A stretch of 64,000 nt of DNA from positions 434,001-498,000 of the forward strand of contig CAWFLL010000002.1 of assembly GCA_963816785.1 (NCBI GenBank), given 5' to 3'. Both the position numbers and the translations under genes were made by a program. The notes beneath the pieces were generated by a model. The model was not told the DNA's origin. It was given only the letters and a program-made list of their open reading frames with translations, and searched no databases. This document shows positions 24,854 through 33,459 of this stretch, piece by piece. The first letter of the stretch is position 1; every line of letters starts with the position of its first letter. The DNA is from VRUE01 sp963816785 (GTDB lineage Bacteria > Actinomycetota > Thermoleophilia > Solirubrobacterales > 70-9).

Positions 24854-24859
24854 TACGCT
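24854..24859 (+). promoter_or_regulatory. -10 box TACGCT, leaderless start
   Basis: TACGCT ends 6 bases before the GTG at 24866, supporting that start and a leaderless mRNA. Confidence 0.5.
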
Positions 24860-24865
24860 CTGCCC

Positions 24866-26701
24866 GTGCGACTGCGCCTGATCACGGCAATCGCCGGGGC
24901 GCTGCTCCTGGTCTCGGGCGGCAGCGCGGGCGCTGCGAGCTTCTACCTCCCGAGCTACGGTGAGCACGATCCGGAGGCGATCAACGGCTACGCCCGCGCG
25001 CCCGACGGCTCGCCCTCGCCGCTCCCTGGATCGCCGTTTCCTGTCGGCCCACCCGGGCCGATGCCCGCCGTCATCGGCTTCATCGGCTTCGCCTTCACTC
25101 CGGACGGGGGGAGGGGAGTGGCGTCGTTCTTCTTCAAACCCGGGGGTGTTGTGGGGCTGACGATCGCCGGCAACGGAGCGGTCACGCCGGTGCCGGCCCC
25201 AATCCTGACGCCGTCGGCGACGAACGTCGCCGTCTCGCCTGACGGGCGTTTCGCCTACGTGACGACGCGCAGCTTCATGGCGGTAAAAGGCGAGGGGATC
25301 ATCGGCTACTCGATCGGCGCGGACGGCGCGCTGTCGGCGCTGTCGACGTCGCCGTTCGGAAGCACTGATGACTACAACGACGTCGCGATCACCCCGGACG
25401 GCCGCTTCCTTTTCGCGGTCATCGGGCTGGATGTCGAGCGCTTCGCCGTCGGCGCCGACGGGTCCCTGACATCGATGGGGACCGCAGATGTCAAAAGCGC
25501 CCGCAGTCTCGCCGTCTCACCCGACGGCCGCTTTCTTTTCGTGACCCAGGACGGTGGGGAAATCGACTCGGTGGTCTCACTCTCGATCGGAGCCGGCGGT
25601 GGGCTCACCGAAAACGGCTCGCCCGTGCCCACCGGCGACAACGGGCTGGGTCTGATCGCGGTTTCGCCGGACGGGAGCCGCATCTACATGCCGGACCGTG
25701 AATTGGACGCGATCGTCACGGCATCCGTTGCCGCCGACGGCACGTTGACGGCCCTCGGCAGCCCCACTCCGGTCAACAACGCGTCGACGCTTGCGGCATC
25801 GCCCGACGGCCGCTTCCTCTACTACGGATACGACAGCGTGATGGACGGCCATGTGGGCGTGGCCTCGATCGGCGCCGACGGCCTGCCGACGCTGCTTCCG
25901 TTCACGGCGCCCTGGGATACGGGCAATGTCCTGCTCCGGATCCAGTTCCAGCCCGGCCCCGCACCCGTGGCAAGCTTCCTCACCAAACGAGGCGCGCCGG
26001 GCGAGCTCTCCGGCTTCAACGCGCTCGGGTCCGCCGGCGCCGCGCGCTACGACTGGGACTTCGGCGACGGCATCACCCTCCTCGACGGTGGCCCCACCCC
26101 GACACACCGCTACCAATCGGCGGGCGTCTATCAGGTGAGGCTCACCGTGTCCGACGAGCGGGGCTGCTCGACCCGCCAGATCTACACCGGCCAGAGCACC
26201 ACCTGTCCCGGCGGGCCCTCGGCGACGACGACCGCGGCGCTCGACACCCTGCCCGCGATCACCGCACTCTCGGTCACCAACCGGAAATTCGCGGTCGGGC
26301 CCACGAAGGCGAAGGCGAAACGGGACGCCGCGACATCGAGCGTCAAAGCCAAGACCGGGACCGCATTCCGCTACACGCTGACCGAGAAAGCGAGGGTGAA
26401 ATTCACCATCGCGCGCAGGAGGAGCGGGCGGATGGTCGGAGGAAAATGCAGGCCGAAAACGCGCGCGAACAACGAGAGAAAGCGCTGCGCCCTGTTCAAG
26501 AAGGCGGGGGTCCTCAACGCTGCCGGTCGCAAGGGCAGGAACAGGAACACGTTCACGGGCAAGCTCCGCGGCAGGGCACTGGCGCCCGGCCCGTACAAAG
26601 CCACGGCGGTTGCGACCGACTCGGCGAAAGGCCGGTCGACCCCGACGTGGGTTTCGTTCAAGATCATCGCGACGAGGACTGACGGCCGGCGCGGCCCCTA
26701 G
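24866..26701 (+). CDS. Secreted beta-propeller plus PKD-domain protein
   Basis: 611 residues beginning with a signal peptide (RLRLITAIAGALLLVSGGSAGAA). Residues ~30-370 carry repeated VAVSPDGRFAYVTT, ITPDGRFLFAV, VSPDGRFLFVTQ blades, like the YVTN/6-phosphogluconolactonase-type propeller. A PKD domain follows (ARYDWDFGDG...HRYQSAGVYQVRLTVSD), then a Lys/Arg-rich C-terminal domain (FRYTLTEKARVKFTIARR...). The last module recurs in secreted proteins of this group. It is probably extracellular; no enzymatic function can be assigned. It begins 21 bp after tRNA-Pro. Confidence 0.85.
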   Translation: MRLRLITAIAGALLLVSGGSAGAASFYLPSYGEHDPEAINGYARAPDGSPSPLPGSPFPVGPPGPMPAVIGFIGFAFTPDGGRGVASFFFKPGGVVGLTIAGNGAVTPVPAPILTPSATNVAVSPDGRFAYVTTRSFMAVKGEGIIGYSIGADGALSALSTSPFGSTDDYNDVAITPDGRFLFAVIGLDVERFAVGADGSLTSMGTADVKSARSLAVSPDGRFLFVTQDGGEIDSVVSLSIGAGGGLTENGSPVPTGDNGLGLIAVSPDGSRIYMPDRELDAIVTASVAADGTLTALGSPTPVNNASTLAASPDGRFLYYGYDSVMDGHVGVASIGADGLPTLLPFTAPWDTGNVLLRIQFQPGPAPVASFLTKRGAPGELSGFNALGSAGAARYDWDFGDGITLLDGGPTPTHRYQSAGVYQVRLTVSDERGCSTRQIYTGQSTTCPGGPSATTTAALDTLPAITALSVTNRKFAVGPTKAKAKRDAATSSVKAKTGTAFRYTLTEKARVKFTIARRRSGRMVGGKCRPKTRANNERKRCALFKKAGVLNAAGRKGRNRNTFTGKLRGRALAPGPYKATAVATDSAKGRSTPTWVSFKIIATRTDGRRGP

Positions 26702-26813
26702 GCCTCATCCCGTCGTGGCGTTTCGAGTCCTGATCGGGTGGGCGTGCTCATCGGGTCGAAAGGCGGCTGCCACCGCTCAGGTTTCGCCATCGAGGGCCGA
26801 TAGGTAGCGGGTG

Positions 26814-27080
26814 ATGGAGGGACAGGCGACGGGTCCCCGGCGCACAGAACGAGTCCTCTTCGAAACCGACCGGCACCTGGTGATCGGCGATGTCACCCTG
26901 CCCTCGAACGGTTACCAGAGCCGGTTCTCCGACGCCATCAACCGGCCCGACGTCGCCTTCATCCCGCTCCTCGACGTCGAGCTCGTTCCACTCGCTGGCG
27001 GTGAGCCGATCCGGCATGAGTTCCTGGTCCTCTCGAAGGCCCACATCCGGCTCGCCCACCCGGCTCCCGAGACCCCCTAG
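26814..27080 (+). CDS. Small conserved-looking protein (DUF6812-like)
   Basis: 88-89 residues, soluble, beta-rich: VLFETDRHLVIGDVTLPSNG, RFSDAINRPDVAFIPLLDVE, EFLVLSKAHIRLAHP. The pattern, a strand carrying DVxLP followed by LSD-x-lN-r and a late FLVLSKAHI, matches small actinobacterial proteins I associate with DUF6812; I hold that name loosely. The ATG at 26814 directly follows an in-frame GTG that could also be used. Its end overlaps the end of the convergent small membrane gene by 4 bp. Confidence 0.7.
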   Translation: MEGQATGPRRTERVLFETDRHLVIGDVTLPSNGYQSRFSDAINRPDVAFIPLLDVELVPLAGGEPIRHEFLVLSKAHIRLAHPAPETP

Positions 27081-27352
27081 CCCGAGCTGCGGCGCCTGCC
27101 ACCCTCCGACCAGGAGGCGAGGTCGAAGAAGAAGGCGAGGGCGACGATGAACCACTCGAAGTCGAAGACGCCGTTTGCGCCCGAGCCCCACATCAGCGCG
27201 TAGGCTAGCGTCGTCCAGGGCAGCAGGAAGAAGCCCAGGACCGGGACGAACCAGCTGTCGAAGGCGTCTCCGAGAAGGTCGGAGAACAGCCAGATGAAGA
27301 ACAGCGCCAGCCGCGGCGAGATCAGCGCGAGGAGGAGGGCGAAGCAGCCGAT
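27077..27352 (-). CDS. Small three-helix membrane protein (91 aa), apparent ATC start
   Basis: An open frame encodes GCFALLLALISPRLALFFIW, FDSWFVPVLGFFLLPWTTLA, NGVFDFEWFIVALAFFFDLA: three hydrophobic helices. This matches small actinobacterial membrane proteins that, as I recall them, begin Met-Gly-Cys. At that Met position the codon is ATC (27350-27352). The in-frame stop TAG lies only four codons upstream, and no ATG, GTG or TTG occurs between. A -10-like TAGCCT lies just before. The start codon may be mutated, misread or non-standard. It is divergent from msrA. Confidence 0.6.
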   Translation of the reverse strand: MGCFALLLALISPRLALFFIWLFSDLLGDAFDSWFVPVLGFFLLPWTTLAYALMWGSGANGVFDFEWFIVALAFFFDLASWSEGGRRRSSG

Positions 27353-27415
27353 GGCGGGAGGCTACCTGCCGGGGTGGGCCGAGCGGTAACGTCATCTCTG
27401 AAAGGAGCGGATGCG

Positions 27416-28093
27416 ATGAGCAGATTCGGCGACCTGATGATGTCCCTCAGCCCGCAGAAGACGAAGATGCCGGCGTCGGAGGAGGCGCTGCCGGGCCGCA
27501 GCGAGCCCGCCTTCGCGGTGCCGGAGCGCCACGCGGTGCTCGACACGCCGCTGCAGCCGCCCTTCCCCGACGGGATCGAGACCGCCTACTTCGCGCTCGG
27601 CTGCTTCTGGGGCGCCGAGCGGCTGTTCTGGGGTCTCGACGGCGTCTACACGACGGCCGCCGGCTACATGAACGGGATGACGCCGAACCCGACCTACGAG
27701 GAGGTCTGCAGCGGCCGCACCGGTCATGCCGAGGCCGTCCTGGTCGCCTTCGACCCGGAAAAGATCTCCTACGCAGACCTGCTCAAGGTCTTCTTCGAGG
27801 AGCACGATCCGACCCAGGGGATGCGCCAGGGCAACGACATCGGCACCCAGTACCGCTCCGGCATCTACTTCGTCGACGATGCCCAGAAGGCGACCGCGGA
27901 GATGGCCCTGAAGGCCTACGACGAGGCGCTGCGCGCGGAGGGTCACGACCCGGTCACCACCGAGGTCGAGCCCGCCGGGCCCTTCTACTACGCCGAGGAC
28001 TACCACCAGCAGTACCTGCACAAGGTGCCGAACGGCTATTGCGGCCTCGCCGGGACCGGAGTTTCCTGCCGGATTCCCAGCCCTGCTTCCTAG
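27416..28093 (+). CDS. msrA: Peptide-methionine (S)-S-oxide reductase
   Basis: A 225-residue MsrA that repairs oxidised methionine using thioredoxin. The catalytic motif is ALGCFWGAERLFW (about residue 60); the other family segments YTTAAGYMNG, GRTGHAEAVLVAFDP, FFEEHDPTQGMRQGNDIGTQYRS and YHQQYLHKVPNGYCGLAGTG, with a C-terminal Cys pair, are all there. The ATG at 27416 was chosen because AAAGGAG precedes it by 8 bases; a longer open frame upstream lacks one. A ~50-residue N-terminal extension is present, as in other actinobacterial MsrA. Confidence 0.96.
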   Translation: MSRFGDLMMSLSPQKTKMPASEEALPGRSEPAFAVPERHAVLDTPLQPPFPDGIETAYFALGCFWGAERLFWGLDGVYTTAAGYMNGMTPNPTYEEVCSGRTGHAEAVLVAFDPEKISYADLLKVFFEEHDPTQGMRQGNDIGTQYRSGIYFVDDAQKATAEMALKAYDEALRAEGHDPVTTEVEPAGPFYYAEDYHQQYLHKVPNGYCGLAGTGVSCRIPSPAS

Positions 28094-28130
28094 CCCTCCC
28101 ACCCGGCGCGGCGAATAGCATCCCGCGACC

Positions 28131-30305
28131 GTGACTCCATCCTTCGGCTCCTATGTCGCCGGCTGCCTGGCGACGATCGGCATCGTCTCGGCGGTCGGCC
28201 TCGGCGGCTACTGGCTGCGGCGCTGGATCGTGCCGGAGTTCTCCGGCGCGCTCGCCCGGCTCGCCGACGCGACGATCGCCGTCGCCCTGCTGCTGATCGC
28301 GCTCGAGCTACTGGGCTCGCTGAGCATCCTCACCAAGTGCTGGACGGTCGTCGGCTGCATCGCGGTCGGGCTCGGCGCCGCCGCCCTCGGCTGGTGGATG
28401 GCGCCGGCCGAGTCCCGCGCCGTCAGCGCCCCCAGGGTCCAGATGCTGGCGCTGCTGCTCGCCATCGGTGTCTCCTCCTGGGTCGTCGCCGAGTGGACCT
28501 TCCCAGCCCAGCAGAGCCTCGACTTCGGCATGTTCGGCGGCGACACGACCTGGTACCACATGCCGTTCGCCGGGCGGATCGCCCAGGACGGGACGACCAT
28601 TCCCCTCCACTTCACCGACCCGCTGCGGCTCGTCGCCTGGTTCTATCCGGGCAGCTCGGAGCTGATCCACGGCGCCGGGATCGTCCTCTTCGACAGCGAC
28701 TGGCTCTCGCCCCTGATCAACCTCGTCTGGCTGGCGATCGGCCTGCTCGCGGCCTGGTGCATCGGCCGCCCCTACAAGGTCGGCCCGGCGACGCTGGTCG
28801 CCTCCTCGCTGGTCTTCTCGGCCGGGGTGATGATCGAGACCCAGCCCGGCGAGGGCCGCAACGACGTCATGGGCCTCGCCTTCCTGATCGCCTTCGCCGC
28901 CTTCCTGATCAACGGCCACCAGCGCCGCGCGCCCGCCGCCGGGGCCGTGCAGGACACCCCCGAGCGCGACGCGCCGCTGCTCGACAAGGGCCCGCTGATC
29001 ATGGCGGGGATCGCGGCCGGGATCGCGGTCTCGGTGAAGCTGCCGCTGCTGGCGCCGGTGGGGGCGATCACGGTCGGGATGATCGTGGTCAGCGGCGCCG
29101 GCCGCCGCCTGGTCACCGCCGCCGCGATCGGCATCCCGGCATTCCTCGTCGGCGGCTACTGGTACGTGCGGGCGGCGATCCACACCGGCGGCAACCCGAT
29201 TCCGCAGATCGGTTGGGGGCCGTTGAACCTGCCGCGGCCGGACCAGATGCCGCTCGACCCGCGACCGCGCTTCGCCGTCGCCGACTACCTCTTCAACCCG
29301 ACGATCTACCGCAAGTGGTTCTTCCCCCAGCTCGACAATGCGCTCGGGCCGCTCTACCCGCTGATCCTGATCATCGCGGTCGCCGCCGCCGTCTACATCG
29401 CGGTCCGCTCCCGCAACAGGGTCGTGCGGGTGCTCGCCGCCGCGGCGCTGCTGACCGCCGCCGTCTACATCGTGACCCCGCTGACCGCAGCGGGACAGGA
29501 AGGCACGCCGACCGGCTTCTTCACCAACACCAGGTACCTGATGCCGGGGCTGCTGCTGGCCCTGACCCTGCTGCCGATCGCGAGGCCGCTGCGCGCCCCC
29601 GACAGCCGTGCCTGGCAGACCCTGCTCTTCCTCACCGCCGTATACGCGATCACGGTGCTGACCACGCCGCGCTGGTACCCGGGCTACATAGTCGGCACGG
29701 TGTTCCTCACCCTGGCCCTGGTCTGGGCGCCGGCCGGCCTCGGCCTGATGCGGGCGCGCGGCGAGGTGACACGCGGCGTCGTCGCGATCGCGGGGGCCGG
29801 GATCCTGCTGCTCGCGGTGGTGCTGGGACGGGCCCAGGAGGTCCAGTACTACAAGCACCACTACACCCGCACCACGCCGTTTCTCCAGGACGGTGGGCCG
29901 CAGAAGGCCTACACCTTCGCCCACAACCAGCACCACAAGCGGATCGGAATCGCAGGCTCGGGGGAGATCTTCTTCGGCCAGTACGGCTTCTACGGTGCCA
30001 ACCTCGACAACTACGTCCAGTACATCGGCGTCCCGGGCCCCCGTGGCCAGTACCGGCTGGCGACCAGCTGCCGGCAGTTCCGTCGGCGCATCAATGCCGG
30101 CGACTACCACTACCTGATCATCAGCCGCTACACCCAGGACGCCGCCGACTCGCCCTACTGGTATCCGATCTACGCCTGGGTGAAAACCGACCCGGCGGTG
30201 GAGCTGCTGATCGAAGAGCCGGAAATCACCCCCCAGCCCGACTACGTCCTCAAGGTCAATGGCAAGCTCGACCCCGACGGATGCGCCAACCTCAATCAGG
30301 GCTGA
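28131..30305 (+). CDS. Large integral membrane protein, GT-C glycosyltransferase-like
   Basis: A GTG-started protein of 724 residues with about 12-13 hydrophobic helices and a C-terminal extracytoplasmic domain of ~170 residues (from YYKHHYTRTTPFLQDGG). The first loop after the early helices carries acidic residues (LDFGMFGGDTTWYHMPFAGRI), as expected for GT-C-fold enzymes that use lipid-linked sugars. No specific family motif lets me name the substrate. Gene order gives no help: msrA upstream and a hydrolase downstream on the other strand. Confidence 0.7.
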   Translation: MTPSFGSYVAGCLATIGIVSAVGLGGYWLRRWIVPEFSGALARLADATIAVALLLIALELLGSLSILTKCWTVVGCIAVGLGAAALGWWMAPAESRAVSAPRVQMLALLLAIGVSSWVVAEWTFPAQQSLDFGMFGGDTTWYHMPFAGRIAQDGTTIPLHFTDPLRLVAWFYPGSSELIHGAGIVLFDSDWLSPLINLVWLAIGLLAAWCIGRPYKVGPATLVASSLVFSAGVMIETQPGEGRNDVMGLAFLIAFAAFLINGHQRRAPAAGAVQDTPERDAPLLDKGPLIMAGIAAGIAVSVKLPLLAPVGAITVGMIVVSGAGRRLVTAAAIGIPAFLVGGYWYVRAAIHTGGNPIPQIGWGPLNLPRPDQMPLDPRPRFAVADYLFNPTIYRKWFFPQLDNALGPLYPLILIIAVAAAVYIAVRSRNRVVRVLAAAALLTAAVYIVTPLTAAGQEGTPTGFFTNTRYLMPGLLLALTLLPIARPLRAPDSRAWQTLLFLTAVYAITVLTTPRWYPGYIVGTVFLTLALVWAPAGLGLMRARGEVTRGVVAIAGAGILLLAVVLGRAQEVQYYKHHYTRTTPFLQDGGPQKAYTFAHNQHHKRIGIAGSGEIFFGQYGFYGANLDNYVQYIGVPGPRGQYRLATSCRQFRRRINAGDYHYLIISRYTQDAADSPYWYPIYAWVKTDPAVELLIEEPEITPQPDYVLKVNGKLDPDGCANLNQG

Positions 30306-30320
30306 GCGCCCGGGCCGCCC

Positions 30321-31121
30321 TCAGGCGGGCGCCAGGGCGTGCTGCCGGATCAGCTCCGCTGAGCGCTCCGGCTGCTCCCACCAGAAGATGTGGCCGACGC
30401 CCTCGAGCAGCTCGGGCTCGACCGACAGCAGGGCGGCGATCTGTTCGCCGTTGGATGCCTTCAGGAGTCGGTCGGCGGTGCCGTGGATGACCATGACCGG
30501 CATCTCCAGCTGGCCGAGGCGGGCGCTGGTGTCGTGTTCGCCGCAGGCCCTCATCTGCTGGTAGATCACCGGCGCCGGGGCCGGCAGCGATTCGGCCATC
30601 TCGCGAAACGGCTTGAAATTGGAATCATCGGCGCGGAAGCCGGGGGAGAGGTTGATCTCCCACATCGCCCGGTAGACCTGATTCGGGTCGCCGGATTTCC
30701 AGGCATCGCCGAGCAGCTTCAGGTCCGCGGGGTCCATCAGGGCCCCGTCGGGGCCGCCGCAGTAGGAGGCGCCGATCGTCAGGGTCCGGATCCGCTCCGG
30801 GTGGGCGAGGGCCAGCTCCTGGGCGACCATCCCGCCCATCGAGATCCCGACCACGTGGGCGCTCTCGATCTCGAGCGCGTCGAGCAGCGCCAGGGCGTCG
30901 CCGGCGAGGTCGACGATCGTGAAGGGCAGCTCGGCCCACGCCGATCGCCCCATGCCACGGTGGTCGTAGACGATGCAGTCGAAGTCGGCCTCGAGCGCGT
31001 CCAGGAGGGGACGGCCCCAGGCGAGATGGGTGGCGGCCATCCCCTGGATCAGGAGCATCGGCTCGCCGGTCCCGGCGCGCTCGTAGTAGAGCTCGGTGCC
31101 CCCTGCGTCGACGCTCGGCAT
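30321..31121 (-). CDS. Alpha/beta hydrolase
   Basis: A 266-residue single-domain hydrolase: oxyanion region MLLIQGMAATHLAW, nucleophile elbow VVGISMGGMVAQELA (Ser about residue 95), acid region PVMVIHGTADRLLKASNG and final His in LEGVGHIFWWEQPE. Complete catalytic triad and normal length. The family covers esterases, lactonases and ketoadipate enol-lactonases; the exact substrate cannot be told. It is convergent with the large membrane protein. Confidence 0.9.
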   Translation of the reverse strand: MPSVDAGGTELYYERAGTGEPMLLIQGMAATHLAWGRPLLDALEADFDCIVYDHRGMGRSAWAELPFTIVDLAGDALALLDALEIESAHVVGISMGGMVAQELALAHPERIRTLTIGASYCGGPDGALMDPADLKLLGDAWKSGDPNQVYRAMWEINLSPGFRADDSNFKPFREMAESLPAPAPVIYQQMRACGEHDTSARLGQLEMPVMVIHGTADRLLKASNGEQIAALLSVEPELLEGVGHIFWWEQPERSAELIRQHALAPA

Positions 31122-31157
31122 CAGCTGGATCCTACGACCAGCGGAGGGTTCGTGTGG

Positions 31158-31901
31158 CTAGGGTGACGCGTTCGCGCAGGTGACCACGGCGGTGAGGGTC
31201 CACGGTTCTTCGCTGTCCGGGTTGTCAACCGCGTTGACGAAGAAGAAGCCACCTGTCACTGACCGGCTGGCGCCGACGATCCCAGCGGTCGGGGGGTCGA
31301 TTTCCCAGCCGCCCATCGCCGCGTTGCCCGTACCGCAGGGCACGGTCACGGACTTTCCCAGCTGATCCGGAGGTTCTCCCTGGGGTGGCACGGTCACGAC
31401 GATTTCTTCGAAGCCGCTGATGCCCGCCGGGCCGGTCGCCCCCGTTGCTCCGGTTGGGCCGGTTGGGCCAGATGGACCGGTAGGGCCAGTCGGGCCGGTC
31501 AGGCCGGTGGGCCCGAGCGGGCCCGTGGGTCCGGTGGCGCCGGTCGCTCCCGTCGCGCCGGTCGTGCCGGCTGGGCCGGTCGGACCCCTCGCGCCGGTGG
31601 GCCCGGACCCGCCCACTGGACCGATAGGGCCCGCGACCCCGGCTGAGCCGGCGGCTCCTGGGCCTCCCGCCGGACCCGGCACTCCGGTTCCGTTGACCGT
31701 GCGGACCGAGAACCTCCTCTTGGGACATCTCGACTTCCTGGCGGCGATCCTGACCGTTCCCTTCGCGTCCCCGCGCTTGGCCACGCAGAGATAGAACGTT
31801 CCCTCGGCTGCTGACGGGGTCGCGGCGGCGCTCACCTGGGTGGTGACCGCAAGCAGCGCGACAAGGGCGAGCGCCAGGGAACCACCGGATCGTGCGGGCA
31901 T
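31158..31901 (-). CDS. Secreted collagen-like (Gly-X-Y) repeat protein
   Basis: 247 residues from the ATG at 31901, which opens a signal peptide (GGSLALALVALLAVTTQVSAA). An ~25-residue Cys-containing segment (FYLCVAKRGDAKGTVRI) is followed by about 28 Gly-X-Y triplets (residues ~67-155) rich in GPTGPTG and GATGATG. A small beta-rich C-terminal domain follows (EEIVVTVPPQGEPPDQLG..CGTGNAAMGGWEI), like the globular heads of bacterial collagen-like proteins. An alternative ATG 11 codons upstream is possible. It is probably trimeric and cell-surface exposed; function unknown. Confidence 0.85.
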   Translation of the reverse strand: MPARSGGSLALALVALLAVTTQVSAAATPSAAEGTFYLCVAKRGDAKGTVRIAARKSRCPKRRFSVRTVNGTGVPGPAGGPGAAGSAGVAGPIGPVGGSGPTGARGPTGPAGTTGATGATGATGPTGPLGPTGLTGPTGPTGPSGPTGPTGATGATGPAGISGFEEIVVTVPPQGEPPDQLGKSVTVPCGTGNAAMGGWEIDPPTAGIVGASRSVTGGFFFVNAVDNPDSEEPWTLTAVVTCANASP

Positions 31902-31934
31902 CGGCAGCGACCTTAGGGGGGCATCGATCGCCAT

Positions 31935-32316
31935 CCCACCTGACCCGGACGAATGTCGCATCACGCAATCCGCGTCTACGCTAGGGCTAGTCATTCCGCC
32001 TTGCTCGTCGGCGTCCGCCAGGGCTAGCCTCGGCCCCTGGTCGGTGTAGGCGTAGAGCACCTCCCGCCGACCCTGCCCCCGGACTGAGGCTGTCCGCTGG
32101 TCGCGGGGGCATCTCTCTGTCGGGGGAATCCCGAATCCCCCCGGCTCGACTCGACGTACTTGCTCGACGTTAGTGAGTGACAGGTCATCGAAGGCTCGGC
32201 GCGAGCTGAGGCGTGAGCCCAAGGCCAGGGGTGGGGTGGGGACGAGTGGGGGTGGACCCCCGCCGGCCCCTGTCTCAATCTGTACCCAGAAGGCTGAGTA
32301 TTTCCGGCCTAACGCG
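31935..32316. other. 382-bp intergenic region
   Basis: It lies between the collagen-like gene start and the 3' end of the MerB-like operon. The only structure noted is a GGGGG/CCCCC hairpin at about 32247-32260, downstream of the MerB-like pair on the minus strand, a possible terminator. No coding potential was convincing. Confidence 0.4.
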
Positions 32317-32634
32317 TCAGTCCTCGGCTGCGTTGCGCAACGCGGCGACTAGCCACTTCTCGGTGGGGGTGCCGGTGAGACCATCCGGGCTGCGGTAGAG
32401 GCGGCACTTGAGGCCGTAGTCCTGGCGGTCATCGGCTTGGGGTTCGATGTCGCGGCCGTTGACGCGGATCGTGGGGGAGCCGAGGAATCGCTCGCGCTCG
32501 GCATCCTCGGCGGTCTCGACCGACCGCAGCTCGACCCCATCTTCGACCCCCTCGCTGGCGAGCATTTCCCGCATGGCGGGAAGCAGCGCCTCATAGCCCG
32601 GGCAGCCGTCGAAGTAGAGAAGCTCGACCTTCAC
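32317..32634 (-). CDS. Thioredoxin-fold protein paired with MerB-like lyase
   Basis: 105 residues from a GTG that overlaps the merB-like stop (GTGA). The N-terminus KVELLYFDGCPGYEALLPAM is a thioredoxin-like first strand with a single Cys (FDGCP); later segments FLGSPTIRVNGRDIEPQ carry the cis-Pro-like loop. These small FDGCP proteins are often found beside mercury or heavy-metal genes in actinobacteria; a thiol-transfer partner role is an inference. There is only one Cys at the usual active-site position, so a classical dithiol mechanism is not evident. A second Cys occurs near residue 80 (GLKCRLY). Confidence 0.75.
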   Translation of the reverse strand: MKVELLYFDGCPGYEALLPAMREMLASEGVEDGVELRSVETAEDAERERFLGSPTIRVNGRDIEPQADDRQDYGLKCRLYRSPDGLTGTPTEKWLVAALRNAAED

Positions 32635-33290
32635 TGCGCGGTGAGTAGTTGGCCGAAAAGGACGCGGCCAGCGTCGGCGGCCTGGGCAATCGAGACGATC
32701 TGCCCATCGATGCCGGGGTTCTGGGCGAGGTAATCCCGCGCGTTGATCTCGGAAGCGAAGAAGTTGGTCACCGGGCAGCACGAGGAGGCCAACGCCCCGG
32801 CACCGGGGACGTGCCCGGCGAGTGCGACCGCGTGGTCAGGGGTCGCGTCTACCGTGCCGGGGTCGGGGTCCACGCGAACCCGCACCCCGTCGCCGGTCTG
32901 GGGATCACGCGAGGTGACGGTGACAGGCTGGCCGAGCATGTAGGCGACCCCAAGTGCGTCTACAGCGCACATTGCATACCCCTGGACGCCGTCGAGGTCG
33001 AGTGTGTGCATGGTGGGCAAAGCAGAGAAGGGATAGGCAACCGACACCGCACCAGAGTCTGGGTCTCGACAGATTAGGTCGGTGCCCTCCAGCCGTTCCA
33101 GGGATTGATCGCGGTCGAGCTGGAGGCGCGAGGCTTGCTCGGAAAGGCCAGCCAGGCTCGGTGGGCTACCGGCCGCGAAACTCGTAATGATCCAGCGATA
33201 CAGCTCACGATCGTTTTGGGTGAGGTTCGCCTGGCCTTGTGCGAAGAGTCCGGCCTCGGCATCAAGACCTGTCAGTGCGACGTCGTTCAT
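32631..33290 (-). CDS. merB: Organomercurial (alkylmercury) lyase-like protein
   Basis: 219 residues. MerB breaks C-Hg bonds using Cys96, Asp99 and Cys159 (E. coli plasmid R831b numbering). Here the first site appears as YAMCAVDALGVAYMLG (Cys-x-x-Asp) and the second as SSCCPVTNFFASEINARDYL, so all three residues are available. The N-terminal winged-helix-like region (ELYRWIITSFAAGSPPSLAGL) is also present. No mercuric reductase, MerR or transporter lies nearby, which is unusual for a resistance operon. It is coupled to a thioredoxin-fold gene. Confidence 0.85.
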   Translation of the reverse strand: MNDVALTGLDAEAGLFAQGQANLTQNDRELYRWIITSFAAGSPPSLAGLSEQASRLQLDRDQSLERLEGTDLICRDPDSGAVSVAYPFSALPTMHTLDLDGVQGYAMCAVDALGVAYMLGQPVTVTSRDPQTGDGVRVRVDPDPGTVDATPDHAVALAGHVPGAGALASSCCPVTNFFASEINARDYLAQNPGIDGQIVSIAQAADAGRVLFGQLLTAQ

Positions 33291-33364
33291 TGCAGTTCAC
33301 GATATCGAGACGGATCGGGCTGGCCAGGCCGTGGCCCAGACCCTAACGCGCCCGCCTATTGGGA

Positions 33365-33393
33365 TTGACCCAGCGGCCAGCCGGGGCTAGCGT
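33365..33393 (+). promoter_or_regulatory. Consensus promoter TTGACC-N17-TAGCGT
   Basis: -35 TTGACC (33365-33370) and -10 TAGCGT (33388-33393) with 17-bp spacing. The same arrangement with 17-bp spacing recurs at 34237-34265 before the next gene. It is the clearest sigma-70-type promoter in the window. Confidence 0.7.
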
Positions 33394-33404
33394 CATGAGG
33401 TGTG

Positions 33405-33431
33405 GGCCTCGGCCCTCCGGGTTGCGAGGCC
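33405..33431 (+). promoter_or_regulatory. Conserved 5' leader hairpin (copy 1)
   Basis: Arms GGCCTCG (33405-33411) and CGAGGCC (33425-33431) close a loop with an inner CC/GG-rich element, followed by GAAAGCC. The same hairpin and flanks recur at 34275-34301. It begins about 12 bases after the -10 box and so near the 5' end of the transcript. Confidence 0.6.
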
Positions 33432-33459
33432 GAAAGCCACGATCCATATTGGGGGCAGC

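Noticed and set aside
31420..31794. Long Pro/Val/Gly-rich open frame on the plus strand
   Set aside because: It is antisense to the Gly-X-Y repeats of the collagen-like gene; the reverse complement of GGN-CCN-ACN codons stays open automatically.
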